This document shows positions 25,700-34,459 of a stretch of 64,000 nt of DNA, one piece after another. The position numbers and the translations under genes are program-made. Numbering within the stretch: the first letter of the stretch is position 1; every line of letters starts with the position of its first letter. The notes under the pieces were generated by a model. It made no database searches and had not been told where the DNA came from. It was given only the letters and a program-made list of their open reading frames with translations. The stretch comes from CAZGUH01 sp964529005 (lineage in GTDB: Bacteria; Actinomycetota; Acidimicrobiia; Acidimicrobiales; Ilumatobacteraceae), in assembly GCA_964529005.1 (NCBI GenBank), contig CAZGUH010000013.1:13749-77748 (forward strand), in the 5' to 3' direction.

Positions 25700-26389
25700 C
25701 TAGCGACTCGTGCGCCGGGCCGGCGCCGCGCGCCGACCGTTGGGAGACGCTTTCGTGACGGCAGCCTTGCCGCGCCGGGCGGGCGCGGGAACGGCCGTGA
25801 GAAGCGCGTCGACGATCGCTCGCGCCACCGTGTCCCACAACTTCTCGTCGTCCACGTGCGACGACGCCTGCCGACGCGCCCTCGCCAGCGCCGTGTAGGG
25901 CTCCCCCACGTCCTCCACGTCGTTGCGCGCCGCCGTTGCGTAGAGCACCGATCCGAGCGTGAACGACTCCATGCTCTCGATCAGCGGCAGGATCGACGGC
26001 GCCGGCACACCCTTGTCGAGCAGGATCCGCACCGCGGCGTCGTAGAACCGCAGAGCGATCCGATGCGGGTGGTGCGACAAGATCACCGTCACCAGGGCAG
26101 GATGCTCCACCAACGCCCGGCGGTACAGCCGCGCCTGCTCGAGGAACCACTCCCGCAGATCCACGTCGGGCGCTTCCGGCAGCCGAGCGTTCTCGAGCGC
26201 CAGCTTGGCTGCTCCCAGCAGGATCTCGTCCTTGTTGTGGAAATGGTGGTACAAGGACGCGCCGTTGACGTTGAGCTCACGGGCGAGACGGCGGATGCTG
26301 AGCTCTTCCAGACCCTCTTCGTCGATCAGCCGCAGCGCGGTCTCCAATGTGGCGCGCTTGGAGATCAGAGGCACCTTCGGGCGAGCCAC
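25700..26389 (-). CDS. TetR-family transcriptional regulator
   Basis: A 229-residue TetR-type repressor. The N-terminal helix-turn-helix spans about residues 10-55: ALRLIDEEGLEELSIRRLAR, then ELNVNGASLYHHFHNKDEIL. The C-terminal ligand domain is all-helical, with a basic Arg/Lys/Pro-rich tail. The GTG at 26389 has AAGGAG 8 nt upstream. A 19-bp palindrome overlaps its predicted start site (26430-26448), suggesting autoregulation. It is one of two TetR genes here and a candidate for the island regulator, although its own promoter lacks the common operator. Confidence 0.93.
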   Translation of the reverse strand: MARPKVPLISKRATLETALRLIDEEGLEELSIRRLARELNVNGASLYHHFHNKDEILLGAAKLALENARLPEAPDVDLREWFLEQARLYRRALVEHPALVTVILSHHPHRIALRFYDAAVRILLDKGVPAPSILPLIESMESFTLGSVLYATAARNDVEDVGEPYTALARARRQASSHVDDEKLWDTVARAIVDALLTAVPAPARRGKAAVTKASPNGRRAAPARRTSR

Positions 26390-26429
26390 GGCAACAGCTC
26401 CTTCATCGTCGATGGGGATCCGAGATTCT

Positions 26430-26456
26430 GTTCGTCTCCGCGACGAACCGACCCTA
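26430..26456 (-). promoter_or_regulatory. TetR gene promoter with palindrome over start site
   Basis: GTTCGT-N7-ACGAAC (26430-26448) is a perfect 6-bp inverted repeat. The minus-strand -10 TAGGGT (26451-26456) places the start near 26444, inside the palindrome. Candidate autorepression site. Confidence 0.5.
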
Positions 26457-26510
26457 CTCTGCCACGAGCGATGACCGAGCGCCGCAAGCTCCGAAGCCGC
26501 CGAGGGCGCT

Positions 26511-26553
26511 GGGGCCCCCGGCGGCCGAAGATGCCTTGTCGCCGGCGGGGGCC
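26511..26553 (-). terminator. GC-rich hairpin after Fe-type binding-protein gene
   Basis: GGCCCCCGGCGGCCG on the plus strand and CGCCGGCGGGGGCC (26540-26553) form an imperfect GC-rich stem downstream of the binding-protein stop at 26562. No clear T-run. Confidence 0.35.
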
Positions 26554-26561
26554 GGGCGGCC

Positions 26562-27761
26562 TCAGCGGCCGAGGGCGGCGTTGAGCTCGGCGAGGATCTC
26601 TGCCGTCCGATCGGGATCGAACTCCTCGAACACGAAGATGTCGCTCGCCGACAAGCTGGCGGTCGGGATGTTCGGCAGCACCGAGGCGTAGCCGGCGCAC
26701 AACGTCTCCTGACCGTCGGGCGTCATCAGCCAGTTGACGAAGACCTGCGCGGCATTCGGGCTCTCCGACGAGGCGAGCACCTCTGCGTACTGCGTGGTCG
26801 CCAGCGGTGGGAAGTTCGTGTCGAAGGCGAAATCGACGTTGGGCAACTCGGCGACCGCCCCTTCCGTCATCGGGAAGGCGACGTCGACGGCGCCCGCCGC
26901 GAGAGCCTCGGCCATCGTGCCGTTCGCCGAGTAGATCATCGGGTCGAGCGCGCCCAGGCGTTCGAACAGGCCGGGATAGCGATCCTGGAGCAGGGAGAAG
27001 TGCGCCGGTCTGTTGCCCCCGATGTTCGGGTCGTAGATGCCGATGCGGCCCTTGAACGTGTCGTCGGCGATGATCGACTCGAAGCTCTCGATCTTGTCGA
27101 CCGCATCCGTGTTCCACGCGTAGCCGTATGGCCCGAGAAGGACGATCAGGCGGGTGTTGTCGTCGTAGAGCGCCTGCGTGGCGACGGGGGCGCCGTCGGT
27201 CCGCGGCGGCGCGCCGTTGCGGACGAGTTCGTCTGCGGCCAGCGCGTCGGGCCCGATGATCTCGGCGAAGTAGCCATCGGGCATGTGGAGCGCATGCCAC
27301 TTGCGATCGATCGACATCAACACGTCGACGGTGCTGATGCCGGACGCTTGTTCGGCGTCCACCCGAGCCGCCACGTCGGGTGGGCTGTAGGACGCGACGG
27401 TGAGATCGATCTCGGGGTAGGCGGTCTCGAAGGCCTCCTCGACCTGCCCCATGACCTTGCTGTTGAGAACGGACCAGACCTCCAACTCGCCTTCGGCGTT
27501 GGCGGCCTCGAGAGCCTTCTGCCATTCGTCGTCGCCGGCCGTCGTCGCCGATCCCTGCGTGTCCGCGGGCCCGTCCGTCGTCTCCGACGATGCCGTCGTG
27601 GTGGCGGGCGCCTGGGTCGTCGTCGCCGCGGGAGCGCCCGATGTCGCTGCCGTCGACGAGGTGTCGTCGTCGTCGCCACACGCGGCGACCACGAGCGATG
27701 CGGCCCCGATCACGGCCGCGAGGCCAGACAGACGCCGACGCGTCCGGATGCGTTGATTCAT
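26562..27761 (-). CDS. Fe3+-type ABC transporter substrate-binding lipoprotein (paralog)
   Basis: A 399-residue paralog of 9940-11130. The signal peptide ends VVAAC followed by an Asp run and a Ser/Thr/Ala linker. Shared segments are GELEVWSVLNSK, LYDDNTRLIVLLGPYGYAWN and SSESPNAAQVFVNWLMTP. The ATG at 27761 has AAGGGGGAC 8 nt upstream. It is the last gene of an operon with the amidohydrolase (64 bp upstream) and D-aminoacylase, so its ligand is likely tied to those enzymes. No ATPase or permease is adjacent. Confidence 0.92.
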   Translation of the reverse strand: MNQRIRTRRRLSGLAAVIGAASLVVAACGDDDDTSSTAATSGAPAATTTQAPATTTASSETTDGPADTQGSATTAGDDEWQKALEAANAEGELEVWSVLNSKVMGQVEEAFETAYPEIDLTVASYSPPDVAARVDAEQASGISTVDVLMSIDRKWHALHMPDGYFAEIIGPDALAADELVRNGAPPRTDGAPVATQALYDDNTRLIVLLGPYGYAWNTDAVDKIESFESIIADDTFKGRIGIYDPNIGGNRPAHFSLLQDRYPGLFERLGALDPMIYSANGTMAEALAAGAVDVAFPMTEGAVAELPNVDFAFDTNFPPLATTQYAEVLASSESPNAAQVFVNWLMTPDGQETLCAGYASVLPNIPTASLSASDIFVFEEFDPDRTAEILAELNAALGR

Positions 27762-27825
27762 GAGTGATGTCCCCCTTCGTCGAGACCGATTGCTGGATGG
27801 TGAAGCTCTGGAGAGGCGCCCACGA

Positions 27826-29010
27826 CTACGAGGTCCAGTGGTAGAGCCGGGCGGCGTTGCCGTGGACGATCTTCTCGATGGTCTCGGCGGGATACGCGCC
27901 GAGCGCGCGGCCGACGTAGTCGCCGACCGACGTCCCGAACGACGCCGGCCCTGGCCACTGGCTAGTGGCGTGCGGGAAGTCGCTCTCGTAGAGAAGGCGG
28001 TCCGTGCCGATCACGTCGATCGCCGCCTGGAGCGACTGTTGCTCGAACCAGAAGCAGGCGTAGAACTGGCGCCGGAAGTACTCGCTCGGCAGGAGGCGAT
28101 CGGGCCGTTCACGGTGCAGCCCGGTGCTGCACCACTGCCAGTCCATCGTCTCGAGGATGAACGGCACCCACCCGACACCACTTTCGACGGAGACGAAGCT
28201 CAGCTCGGGGAACCGGGCGCAGACCCCGCCCATGATCACGTCGACGACCGCCTGCGCGTTCGACAGGAAGATCAACGTCGAGTTGATCGCGTAGTTGGTG
28301 CGGAGCCCATTGCCCGCGTACGAGTCGAGCTGCCACTGGAAGTCCCCGATGCCGCCTCCGCCGATGTGGAAGTTGATCGGCATCCGAAGCTCCTGTGCCC
28401 TTGCCCAGATCGGATCCCAGTGAGGGTCGGCGATGTGCGGCTGACCGAATCGATGCGGCTGTGACGAAAAGACGATGCCCCGGTGCCCGAGCTCGAAGCA
28501 CCGTGTCATCTCCTCCAAGGCGGCGTCGATGTCCCAGAAGGGAATCGAGCAGTTCATGATGAATCGCTCCGGAGCGACGCTCGTCCATTCCGTCAGCCAG
28601 TCGTTGTAGATCGCGACGCAACGCTTGCGAAGCTCGCTGTCGGCGATCTGGAGATAGCGGCCGCCTCCGAAGCCGGCAACGTTCGGATAGAGCACCTGGG
28701 CGCTGATTCCGTACCGATCCATCGCGCGCACCCGCTCGCGCGCATCCCACGTTGCGGGATCCGCATCGGAGAGCCGCGGCGGCCGGCTGGGAGGGAACTC
28801 GTGCCACCCGGCCTGCGCCGCGCTCGTCGCCGACGCGAACGGGACGCCTCCCAGCATCCAGACGTCTTGGCCCTTCTCCTCGCTCCATCCGACCGTGGGG
28901 ACATCGTCCTTCCAGCGGCCGTCGACCCGAGAGGTCCACAAGTCGTACGGCTCGACGACGTGCGTGTCCGCGTCGATCACCCGCAGGTCGTGGACATCCA
29001 CTGCTGTCAT
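27826..29010 (-). CDS. Amidohydrolase (amidohydrolase_2 / decarboxylase-like family)
   Basis: A 394-residue metal-dependent hydrolase-fold protein. N-terminal DADTHVVEPYDLW carries the first metal motif, FHIGGGG a middle His, SVESGVGWVPFILETMDWQW the barrel segment, and LYESDFPHATSQWPG the late Asp/His motif seen in this family (including aminocarboxymuconate-semialdehyde-type decarboxylases). ATG 29010 has AAAGGACC upstream; the longer frame is a shadow. It lies 68 bp after the D-aminoacylase gene. It could hydrolyse or decarboxylate the substrate. Confidence 0.9.
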   Translation of the reverse strand: MTAVDVHDLRVIDADTHVVEPYDLWTSRVDGRWKDDVPTVGWSEEKGQDVWMLGGVPFASATSAAQAGWHEFPPSRPPRLSDADPATWDARERVRAMDRYGISAQVLYPNVAGFGGGRYLQIADSELRKRCVAIYNDWLTEWTSVAPERFIMNCSIPFWDIDAALEEMTRCFELGHRGIVFSSQPHRFGQPHIADPHWDPIWARAQELRMPINFHIGGGGIGDFQWQLDSYAGNGLRTNYAINSTLIFLSNAQAVVDVIMGGVCARFPELSFVSVESGVGWVPFILETMDWQWCSTGLHRERPDRLLPSEYFRRQFYACFWFEQQSLQAAIDVIGTDRLLYESDFPHATSQWPGPASFGTSVGDYVGRALGAYPAETIEKIVHGNAARLYHWTS

Positions 29011-29078
29011 GTCGGTCCTTTCAGGTCTCGCTGCGCTTTCGCAGACACCTTTGTCTCCGAACGCCGCGGTCGAATCGA

Positions 29079-30782
29079 TCAAAAGCCGGCGCCCCGGAGG
29101 AGCTGTCCGGGCAAGGCGCCTGTGTGCTGGCCGTCGAAGAGGACGACCTCTCCGGATACGACGGTGGCCAGGATTCCTCTCGAACGCTGCACCAAGCGCT
29201 GCGCACCGCCAGGAAGATCGCTCACGACCTCCGGCGCACAAGCAGCGACCGAGTCCGGATCGATCACGTTGAGATCGGCGACCATCCCCTCCCGGATCAA
29301 CCCGCGGTCGGCGACGTGCCAGATCTCTGCCGGCACCGAGGTCACCATGCGGATCGCCTCCTCCAACGTGAACTCGCCACGCTCACGGACCCAGTAGGAG
29401 AGAAGATGGGTGTGGATCGACGAGTTGACCAGCTGCCGCACGTGGGCGCCGGAGTCGGAGAACGTCATCACCGAGCTCGGGTGCCGCAGCAGCTCGAGCA
29501 CCTCCGGCTCGGACACGTTGCTGACGACGTGGAAGAAGAACCTTTCGAGGTCACGCTCCAGCGCCAGATCGATCATCACGTCGACCGGGTGGCAACGTCG
29601 GTCGGCCGCGATGTCGGCGACGGATCGGCTGGGGCGGCCGAGGTCGTCCATCACGCGGATGGCGTCGAAGTCCGGAGGGCGGGCTTCGGCGCCGACGACC
29701 TCGCCGTCGTAGCGCCCGTTGATCGCCGCGTCGACGAGTCGTGCACGCACGCCCGGATCACGCAGGTGGACGAGTTGTTCCTCGGCGGTCAGGCGGCGCA
29801 GCTCAGTCCATCCCTCCAATCGGTCGAAGGGCAGCTGCGTCAGGAACGACAGGACGATCCCCGACTCCATGCAGAAGGTCTGAGCGACCATGCGCCCGCC
29901 GGCAGCGTTCGTCTCCTCCAGCATGGCCAACGTTCGCCGCCACTGAAGGTCGTGCTCGTCTCGTCCAGCGGTGAGCCCGAACGTGAACGTGGCGCCGGAC
30001 GCGACTGCGAGTGAGCGCAGCTTCCGGTGCAGCCTGTCATCCTCGGCCGGGTCGGCGTCTGCGTGCGCCTTGGGCAGGGAAACTTCGAAGATTCCATGGC
30101 GCGCCTGCCCCGTCACACCGACCAGATGCGCGATCTCGTCCCATGCGGCGACACGCGATGCCACGGGGCGACCATCCGGCAGCGCATGGCTGCTCCACGA
30201 CGTCGTCAGCCCGACCGCACCTGCGCTGATCGCATCACGCAGTTGCCGTTCCATCGCCTCGAGGTCGTCGTCCGTGGCGGGCTCGCCGAACGCCCGCTCC
30301 CCCATCGCCCATGTGCGCAACGCCGAATGGCCCACATACGTGGCGTAGTTGATGCCCTTCGGGCGGCGCGCCAGATCGTCGAGATATTGCGGGAACGTCT
30401 CCCACCCCCACTCGATGCCGGCGGCCAGCGACACCGCGGGGATGTCCTCCGCACGTTCGAGGTTCTGGAGCACGTACTCGTGTTCGCCGGCCCGAACGGG
30501 CGCGAGGGTGAAGCCGCAGTTGCCCATGACGACCGACGTCACGCCGTGCCAGCACGACGACGTCCCGAGCGGCTCCCAGTTCACCTGGGCGTCGAGGTGC
30601 GTGTGCCCATCGATGAAGCCGGGCGTCACGACGTGCCCATCGGCATCGATCTCGTGACGGCCCCGGCCGTCCACGTCGCCGACCTCAACGATGCGCCCAT
30701 CGCGGACTGCGACATCGGCCCGGCTGGCCGGCATTCCCGAGCCGTCCACCACCACACCGTTGCGCACGATCAGATCGAACAC
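29079..30782 (-). CDS. N-acyl-D-amino-acid deacylase family amidohydrolase (paralog 2)
   Basis: A 567-residue amidohydrolase with HTHLDAQVNWEP near residue 60, GNCGFTLAPVR, and SDSGAHVRQLVNSSIHT as the late metal/catalytic motif. N-terminal DLIVRNGVVVDGSG and C-terminal IREGMVADLNVIDP are typical. The GTG at 30782 follows GGGGGAC closely. It is the first gene of the D-aminoacylase / amidohydrolase / binding-protein operon. It differs from the 23647 paralog around the active site, for example SDSGAHVRQ against SDAGAHCIS, so substrate range may differ. Confidence 0.93.
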   Translation of the reverse strand: MFDLIVRNGVVVDGSGMPASRADVAVRDGRIVEVGDVDGRGRHEIDADGHVVTPGFIDGHTHLDAQVNWEPLGTSSCWHGVTSVVMGNCGFTLAPVRAGEHEYVLQNLERAEDIPAVSLAAGIEWGWETFPQYLDDLARRPKGINYATYVGHSALRTWAMGERAFGEPATDDDLEAMERQLRDAISAGAVGLTTSWSSHALPDGRPVASRVAAWDEIAHLVGVTGQARHGIFEVSLPKAHADADPAEDDRLHRKLRSLAVASGATFTFGLTAGRDEHDLQWRRTLAMLEETNAAGGRMVAQTFCMESGIVLSFLTQLPFDRLEGWTELRRLTAEEQLVHLRDPGVRARLVDAAINGRYDGEVVGAEARPPDFDAIRVMDDLGRPSRSVADIAADRRCHPVDVMIDLALERDLERFFFHVVSNVSEPEVLELLRHPSSVMTFSDSGAHVRQLVNSSIHTHLLSYWVRERGEFTLEEAIRMVTSVPAEIWHVADRGLIREGMVADLNVIDPDSVAACAPEVVSDLPGGAQRLVQRSRGILATVVSGEVVLFDGQHTGALPGQLLRGAGF

Positions 30783-30844
30783 GTCGTCCCCCGGATTGTC
30801 CGCGGCATGCCTCCGTCGTGCACCGAGACCCCCTGCCGCACTGC

Positions 30845-30867
30845 AACCTAACAGCGTTGGTTATTCT
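30845..30867 (-). promoter_or_regulatory. Island operator upstream of second D-aminoacylase operon
   Basis: Operator AACCTAACAGCGTTGGTTA (30845-30863), with core AAC-AGC-GTT and outer AACC/GGTT arms. A minus-strand TAGGTT is at 30845-30850. A TTGACG further upstream, about 17 bp from GAGAAT, is an alternative promoter with the operator downstream of its -10. Confidence 0.65.
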
Positions 30868-30922
30868 CCACCAGCACGCCCCGATCGTCAAGGCCGAGCC
30901 GCACGGAAAGGTCAGCGGGAGA

Positions 30923-32716
30923 TCAAAACCAGTCCGCACGCATGTCCAGCGCGGCGCGTTCGCGCGACCGAACGAGAGCCAGCTTCGTGTCCGCCGCGGG
31001 AAGCTCGTACGCGAAGAAGTATCGAGCGGCCTGCCGCTTGCCGGCGTGGAAGGCGGCGCCGGCCTCGCCGCACGCGATCACCTGCTCCAGCCAGATCCAT
31101 GCCACGACGACGCTCCCCACCCCCTCGAGGTACAGCGACGCGTTGGCCAGCGCCGTGTCGGGGTCGTCCTCGGTCCACGCCGCTGCTGTCGCCGAGAGCA
31201 ACAGGTCGAGCGATTCGCGCAGGCGCGCAGCCAGCGCGGCCGCCAACCCACCGACGTCCCCCGCGCGCGTCACGCAATCGCGGATCGTGGACTCGAGAGC
31301 GTGCAATCCCTCGCCGTCGTTCATGCGCACCTTGCGCGCGAGGAGATCGAGCGCCTGGAGCCCATGGGTCCCCTCATGGATCATGTTGAGCCGGTTGTCC
31401 CGGTAATGCTGCTCGACGTCGAAGTCGCGGGTGTAGCCGGCGCCGCCCAAGACCTGGATCGCCAGCGAGTTCGCCTCGAGGCAGAACTGCGAGGGCCAGC
31501 TCTTGGCGATCGGCGTGAGGATTTCGAGCAGCACGCCAGCGCGGTGGCGCGCCGCGTCGTCCGGCGCCGTGGTCTTCTCATCGAGGAGCCGAGCCGCATA
31601 GAGGTTCAGCGCCAGCCCGCCTTCGGCGTAGCACTTCTGTGCCAGCAACATCCGGCGGACGTCGACGTGCTCGATGATCGGCACCGGAGGTGAGGCAGGG
31701 TCCTTGACAGCAAGCGCGCGCCCCTGGGTCCGCGCCTGGGCATAGTCGAGCGCCTTGAGGTAGCCGGTGTAGCCGATCGACGCAGCCATCATCCCGACAC
31801 CGATGCGGGCCTCGTTCATCATGTGGAACATGTACTCGAGGCCACGGTGGGGCACTCCGACGAGGTATCCGACCGCCCCCGGTTCTCCGAGCGGGCGATG
31901 GACGCCGTCGCCGAAGCTCAACACGGTGTTCACGGCGCCGCGAAAGCCCATCTTGTGGTTGAGCCCCGCCAGCGCGACGTCGTTGCGCTCCCCGATCACG
32001 CCATCGGGATCGACGAGGAACTTCGGCACGATGAAGAGCGAGAGGCCCTTCACTCCGGGCGGCCCGCCAGGGATCTTCGCGAGCACGAGGTGGACGATGT
32101 TCTCGGCCAGCCCGTGATCGCCGCCCGAGATCCACATCTTCGTCCCGGTGAGGCGGTAGCACCCGTTCGCCGCCGGGACGGCGCGGGTGGAGATGTCGAC
32201 GAGCGAAGATCCGGCGTGCGGCTCCGAGAGACACATGGTGCCGAAGAACCGACCGTCGATCATCGGGCGCACGAAGCGATCGATCTGATCGGCGCTGCCG
32301 TACGTCGCCAACAGGTGAGCGTTGGCAGATGTCAAGAACGGGTATGCCGTCGTGGCGACGTTCGCCGCCGCGAACCATGCCCAGCATGCGCTGGCCACCA
32401 CGGCAGGCAACTGCATGCCACCGAGCTCCTCGTCCAGCGTTGCGCCGACCAGACCGGTGGCGTTGAAGGTGTCGAGCGCTGCTTTGATCTCGGGGATCAA
32501 CGTGACAGCGCCACCGTCGAACGTGGGCTCGCTCGCGTCGCTGGCCTTCAGGTGGGACGCGAACTCCCGCTCGGCGATCTGCGCGCTGAGGTCGATGATC
32601 GGATCGAACGTCGAGCGCGAATGGGCCGCGAATCGTCGACGAGACGTCAGCGCCTCGACGTCGAGCCAGTCGTACAGCAAGAAGTCGATGTCTCTCCGAG
32701 ACAGCAACAGCGACAT
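30923..32716 (-). CDS. Long acyl-CoA dehydrogenase with C-terminal extension (DmdC-like)
   Basis: A 597-residue dehydrogenase. It has the N-terminal extension DIDFLLYDWLDVEALTS seen in the 3-methylmercaptopropionyl-CoA / long-chain subgroup. The central domain has GTMCLSEPHAGSSLVDIST and GTKMWISGGDHGLAENIVH. YRDNRLNMIHEGTHGLQALD marks the end of the core, and a C-terminal helical domain of about 125 residues follows. ATG 32716 has GAAAGGTC upstream, 19 bp after the SDR stop; the longer frame upstream is a shadow. The exact acyl-CoA is unknown. Confidence 0.92.
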   Translation of the reverse strand: MSLLLSRRDIDFLLYDWLDVEALTSRRRFAAHSRSTFDPIIDLSAQIAEREFASHLKASDASEPTFDGGAVTLIPEIKAALDTFNATGLVGATLDEELGGMQLPAVVASACWAWFAAANVATTAYPFLTSANAHLLATYGSADQIDRFVRPMIDGRFFGTMCLSEPHAGSSLVDISTRAVPAANGCYRLTGTKMWISGGDHGLAENIVHLVLAKIPGGPPGVKGLSLFIVPKFLVDPDGVIGERNDVALAGLNHKMGFRGAVNTVLSFGDGVHRPLGEPGAVGYLVGVPHRGLEYMFHMMNEARIGVGMMAASIGYTGYLKALDYAQARTQGRALAVKDPASPPVPIIEHVDVRRMLLAQKCYAEGGLALNLYAARLLDEKTTAPDDAARHRAGVLLEILTPIAKSWPSQFCLEANSLAIQVLGGAGYTRDFDVEQHYRDNRLNMIHEGTHGLQALDLLARKVRMNDGEGLHALESTIRDCVTRAGDVGGLAAALAARLRESLDLLLSATAAAWTEDDPDTALANASLYLEGVGSVVVAWIWLEQVIACGEAGAAFHAGKRQAARYFFAYELPAADTKLALVRSRERAALDMRADWF

Positions 32717-32735
32717 CGCTAGACCTTTCCGATCG

Positions 32736-33554
32736 TCACGTCGACAGCCGGCGCTCGACCGGCAGGACATCCTGATCTCGTTCCCGGTCGGATCCGATGT
32801 CGATGGCGGCGCGGAGGTGATTGCCTCCGTCGACGGCGAGACAGACACCGGTGATCCATGACGCCTGCCGGCTCACCAGGAACGACACGGCGTCCGCGAC
32901 ATCGGAGGCGGAACCAGGTCGGCCAAGCGGCGTCTCGGCGAGCTGTCGCGACGAGAACGTGTCGTCGCGATACAGCGGTGCTGTCATGTCGGTGTTGATC
33001 ACGCCTGCCCGGACGGCATTGACGCGAACGCCACGAGAACCCAGCTCGTTCGCTGCGTTCGCCACGAGCGCCTCGAGTGCCGCCTTGCTGACGGCGTACG
33101 GCGACATCGCGAAGTGCGGTTGCGAGACCGCGGCCGACGAGATCGCGACGATCGATCCACCGCCGTTCTCACCGATCCGCGCTGCGCACGAGCGGAGCGT
33201 CAAGAACGCGCCGTCGAGATTGACCGCCATCACGCGACGCCACGAGCGCAGTGACGTCCTGAGGATCGGAGCGCCGTCTCCGCCGACTCCCGCTGCGAGC
33301 ACCGCGAGCTTGAGCGGTGCCGGCGCGTTCGCCTGCGCGACGGCGTTGTCGACGTCGGCCTCGCGCGTGACGTCTCCGACCGCGAACGACACCTTCTCCC
33401 CCAACTCCGCTGCGGTCTTCCGCAACGGCTCCAGCCGGCGGCCCATCAGGGTGACGTGAAAGCCGTCGAGAACGAGCCGCGCCGCGATGCAGCGGCCGAG
33501 ACCCGTGCCGCCGCCGGTGACGAGGGCTGACATCGGGGCTTGGGGGACGGTCAC
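32736..33554 (-). CDS. Short-chain dehydrogenase/reductase
   Basis: A 272-residue SDR with TGGGTGLG nucleotide-binding motif, Ser in VAISSAAVS, and catalytic YAVSKAALEAL intact. The C-terminal WITGVCLAVDGG is typical of beta-hydroxyacyl-type SDRs, with an extra tail of about 25 residues. A GTG at 33554 with AGGAG 8 nt upstream is chosen over the longer frame and over the internal ATG (MSALV). It probably oxidises a hydroxyacyl intermediate before or after the dehydrogenase encoded next. Confidence 0.92.
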   Translation of the reverse strand: MTVPQAPMSALVTGGGTGLGRCIAARLVLDGFHVTLMGRRLEPLRKTAAELGEKVSFAVGDVTREADVDNAVAQANAPAPLKLAVLAAGVGGDGAPILRTSLRSWRRVMAVNLDGAFLTLRSCAARIGENGGGSIVAISSAAVSQPHFAMSPYAVSKAALEALVANAANELGSRGVRVNAVRAGVINTDMTAPLYRDDTFSSRQLAETPLGRPGSASDVADAVSFLVSRQASWITGVCLAVDGGNHLRAAIDIGSDRERDQDVLPVERRLST

Positions 33555-33624
33555 GGTGAAGGCTCCTGACTGCGGGACTGAGCCCGGGCGGCGGCGGCGT
33601 CGGTGATTCTCTCTGCCGCTCGGC

Positions 33625-33646
33625 AGGATAATCAAACACTGATTGC
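33625..33646 (-). promoter_or_regulatory. Island operator and -10 for SDR/long ACAD operon
   Basis: Operator TAATCAAACACTGATTGC (33629-33646). The minus-strand -10 TATCCT is at 33625-33630. Confidence 0.68.
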
Positions 33647-33669
33647 CAAGCGAAGGCAAACCGTCTGGA

Positions 33670-34383
33670 TCAGGATCGGAGGCGTCGACCCGTCGCTGGT
33701 GTCCGCCTGGGCCGAGCCGCACCAGCCTCGATGCCCGAGGTCAGGTACGCCCGCAGGATGTCGCTGATCGCATCCAGCGACGCCAGGAAGTCGTACTCAG
33801 GAGACAGGATCCACTGATACGCGGCCCCGTAGAGCGATGACACGGCCATGTCGGCGACCGGCCACGGATCGACCGACGGGTTCGCCTCTCCAGCTGCCTG
33901 GCCGTTCTCGATCGCGGTCGCGATGCCCTGACGCAGCCGTTCGTTGAACGACAGCATCCGCGAACGGAGCAGCGGCATCGACGAGCTGTTGAGCGATTCG
34001 AACATGATCGTGTAGAAGGCCCGCACGATCAGAGCATCGGTTTCCAGTCCGGCGCGCAGCGCCCGCAGCATCGGCACGAGCGACAGACCGGGCTCACCTT
34101 CCAATGCCTGCCGGATCGACGGCTCCGCCAGCTGGTTCGCCGCCGAATCGAAGAGCACCCACAGCAAGTTCTCCTTCGAGCCGAACCGGCGCGTGACCAG
34201 TCCGTGGCTGTATCCCGCGCGGCGCCCTACCTCCGCCAGGGTGATCTGATCGAGGCCGTGACCCGCGAGGAGCTCCGTCGCGGCTTCGAGCAGACGGCGC
34301 GTCGACAGGATCGCCCGTTCCTGCTGTGGCGGATCGGGAAGCGGGCGGCGACCTGCCTCCCCGTCCTTGGCTCCTCTCGGCAT
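33670..34383 (-). CDS. TetR-family transcriptional regulator
   Basis: A 237-residue TetR-type regulator. The helix-turn-helix region is about residues 20-70: TRRLLEAATELLAGHGLDQI, then TLAEVGRRAGYSHGLVTRRF and GSKENLLW. The C-terminal domain carries FMESLN-like helices and ends in an Arg-rich tail. ATG 34383 is preferred (GAGGAG 6 nt upstream) over a GTG at 34446, which lies only 3 nt after a TAAAGT -10. It sits between FdhA and the SDR/ACAD operon and is the second candidate for the island regulator. Confidence 0.92.
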   Translation of the reverse strand: MPRGAKDGEAGRRPLPDPPQQERAILSTRRLLEAATELLAGHGLDQITLAEVGRRAGYSHGLVTRRFGSKENLLWVLFDSAANQLAEPSIRQALEGEPGLSLVPMLRALRAGLETDALIVRAFYTIMFESLNSSSMPLLRSRMLSFNERLRQGIATAIENGQAAGEANPSVDPWPVADMAVSSLYGAAYQWILSPEYDFLASLDAISDILRAYLTSGIEAGAARPRRTPATGRRLRS

Positions 34384-34459
34384 GGCGGCTCCTCGCCCGG
34401 CGCTGTCAGCACGCGCAGCCCCGGCGACCGGGGCCGATACGGGCACCGGACTTTAGTCG

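Noticed and set aside
25413..26150. Minus-strand 245-codon frame across the TetR gene and the gap
   Set aside because: Its first part is a frame shadow of the TetR gene and its end contains the operator; no motif found.
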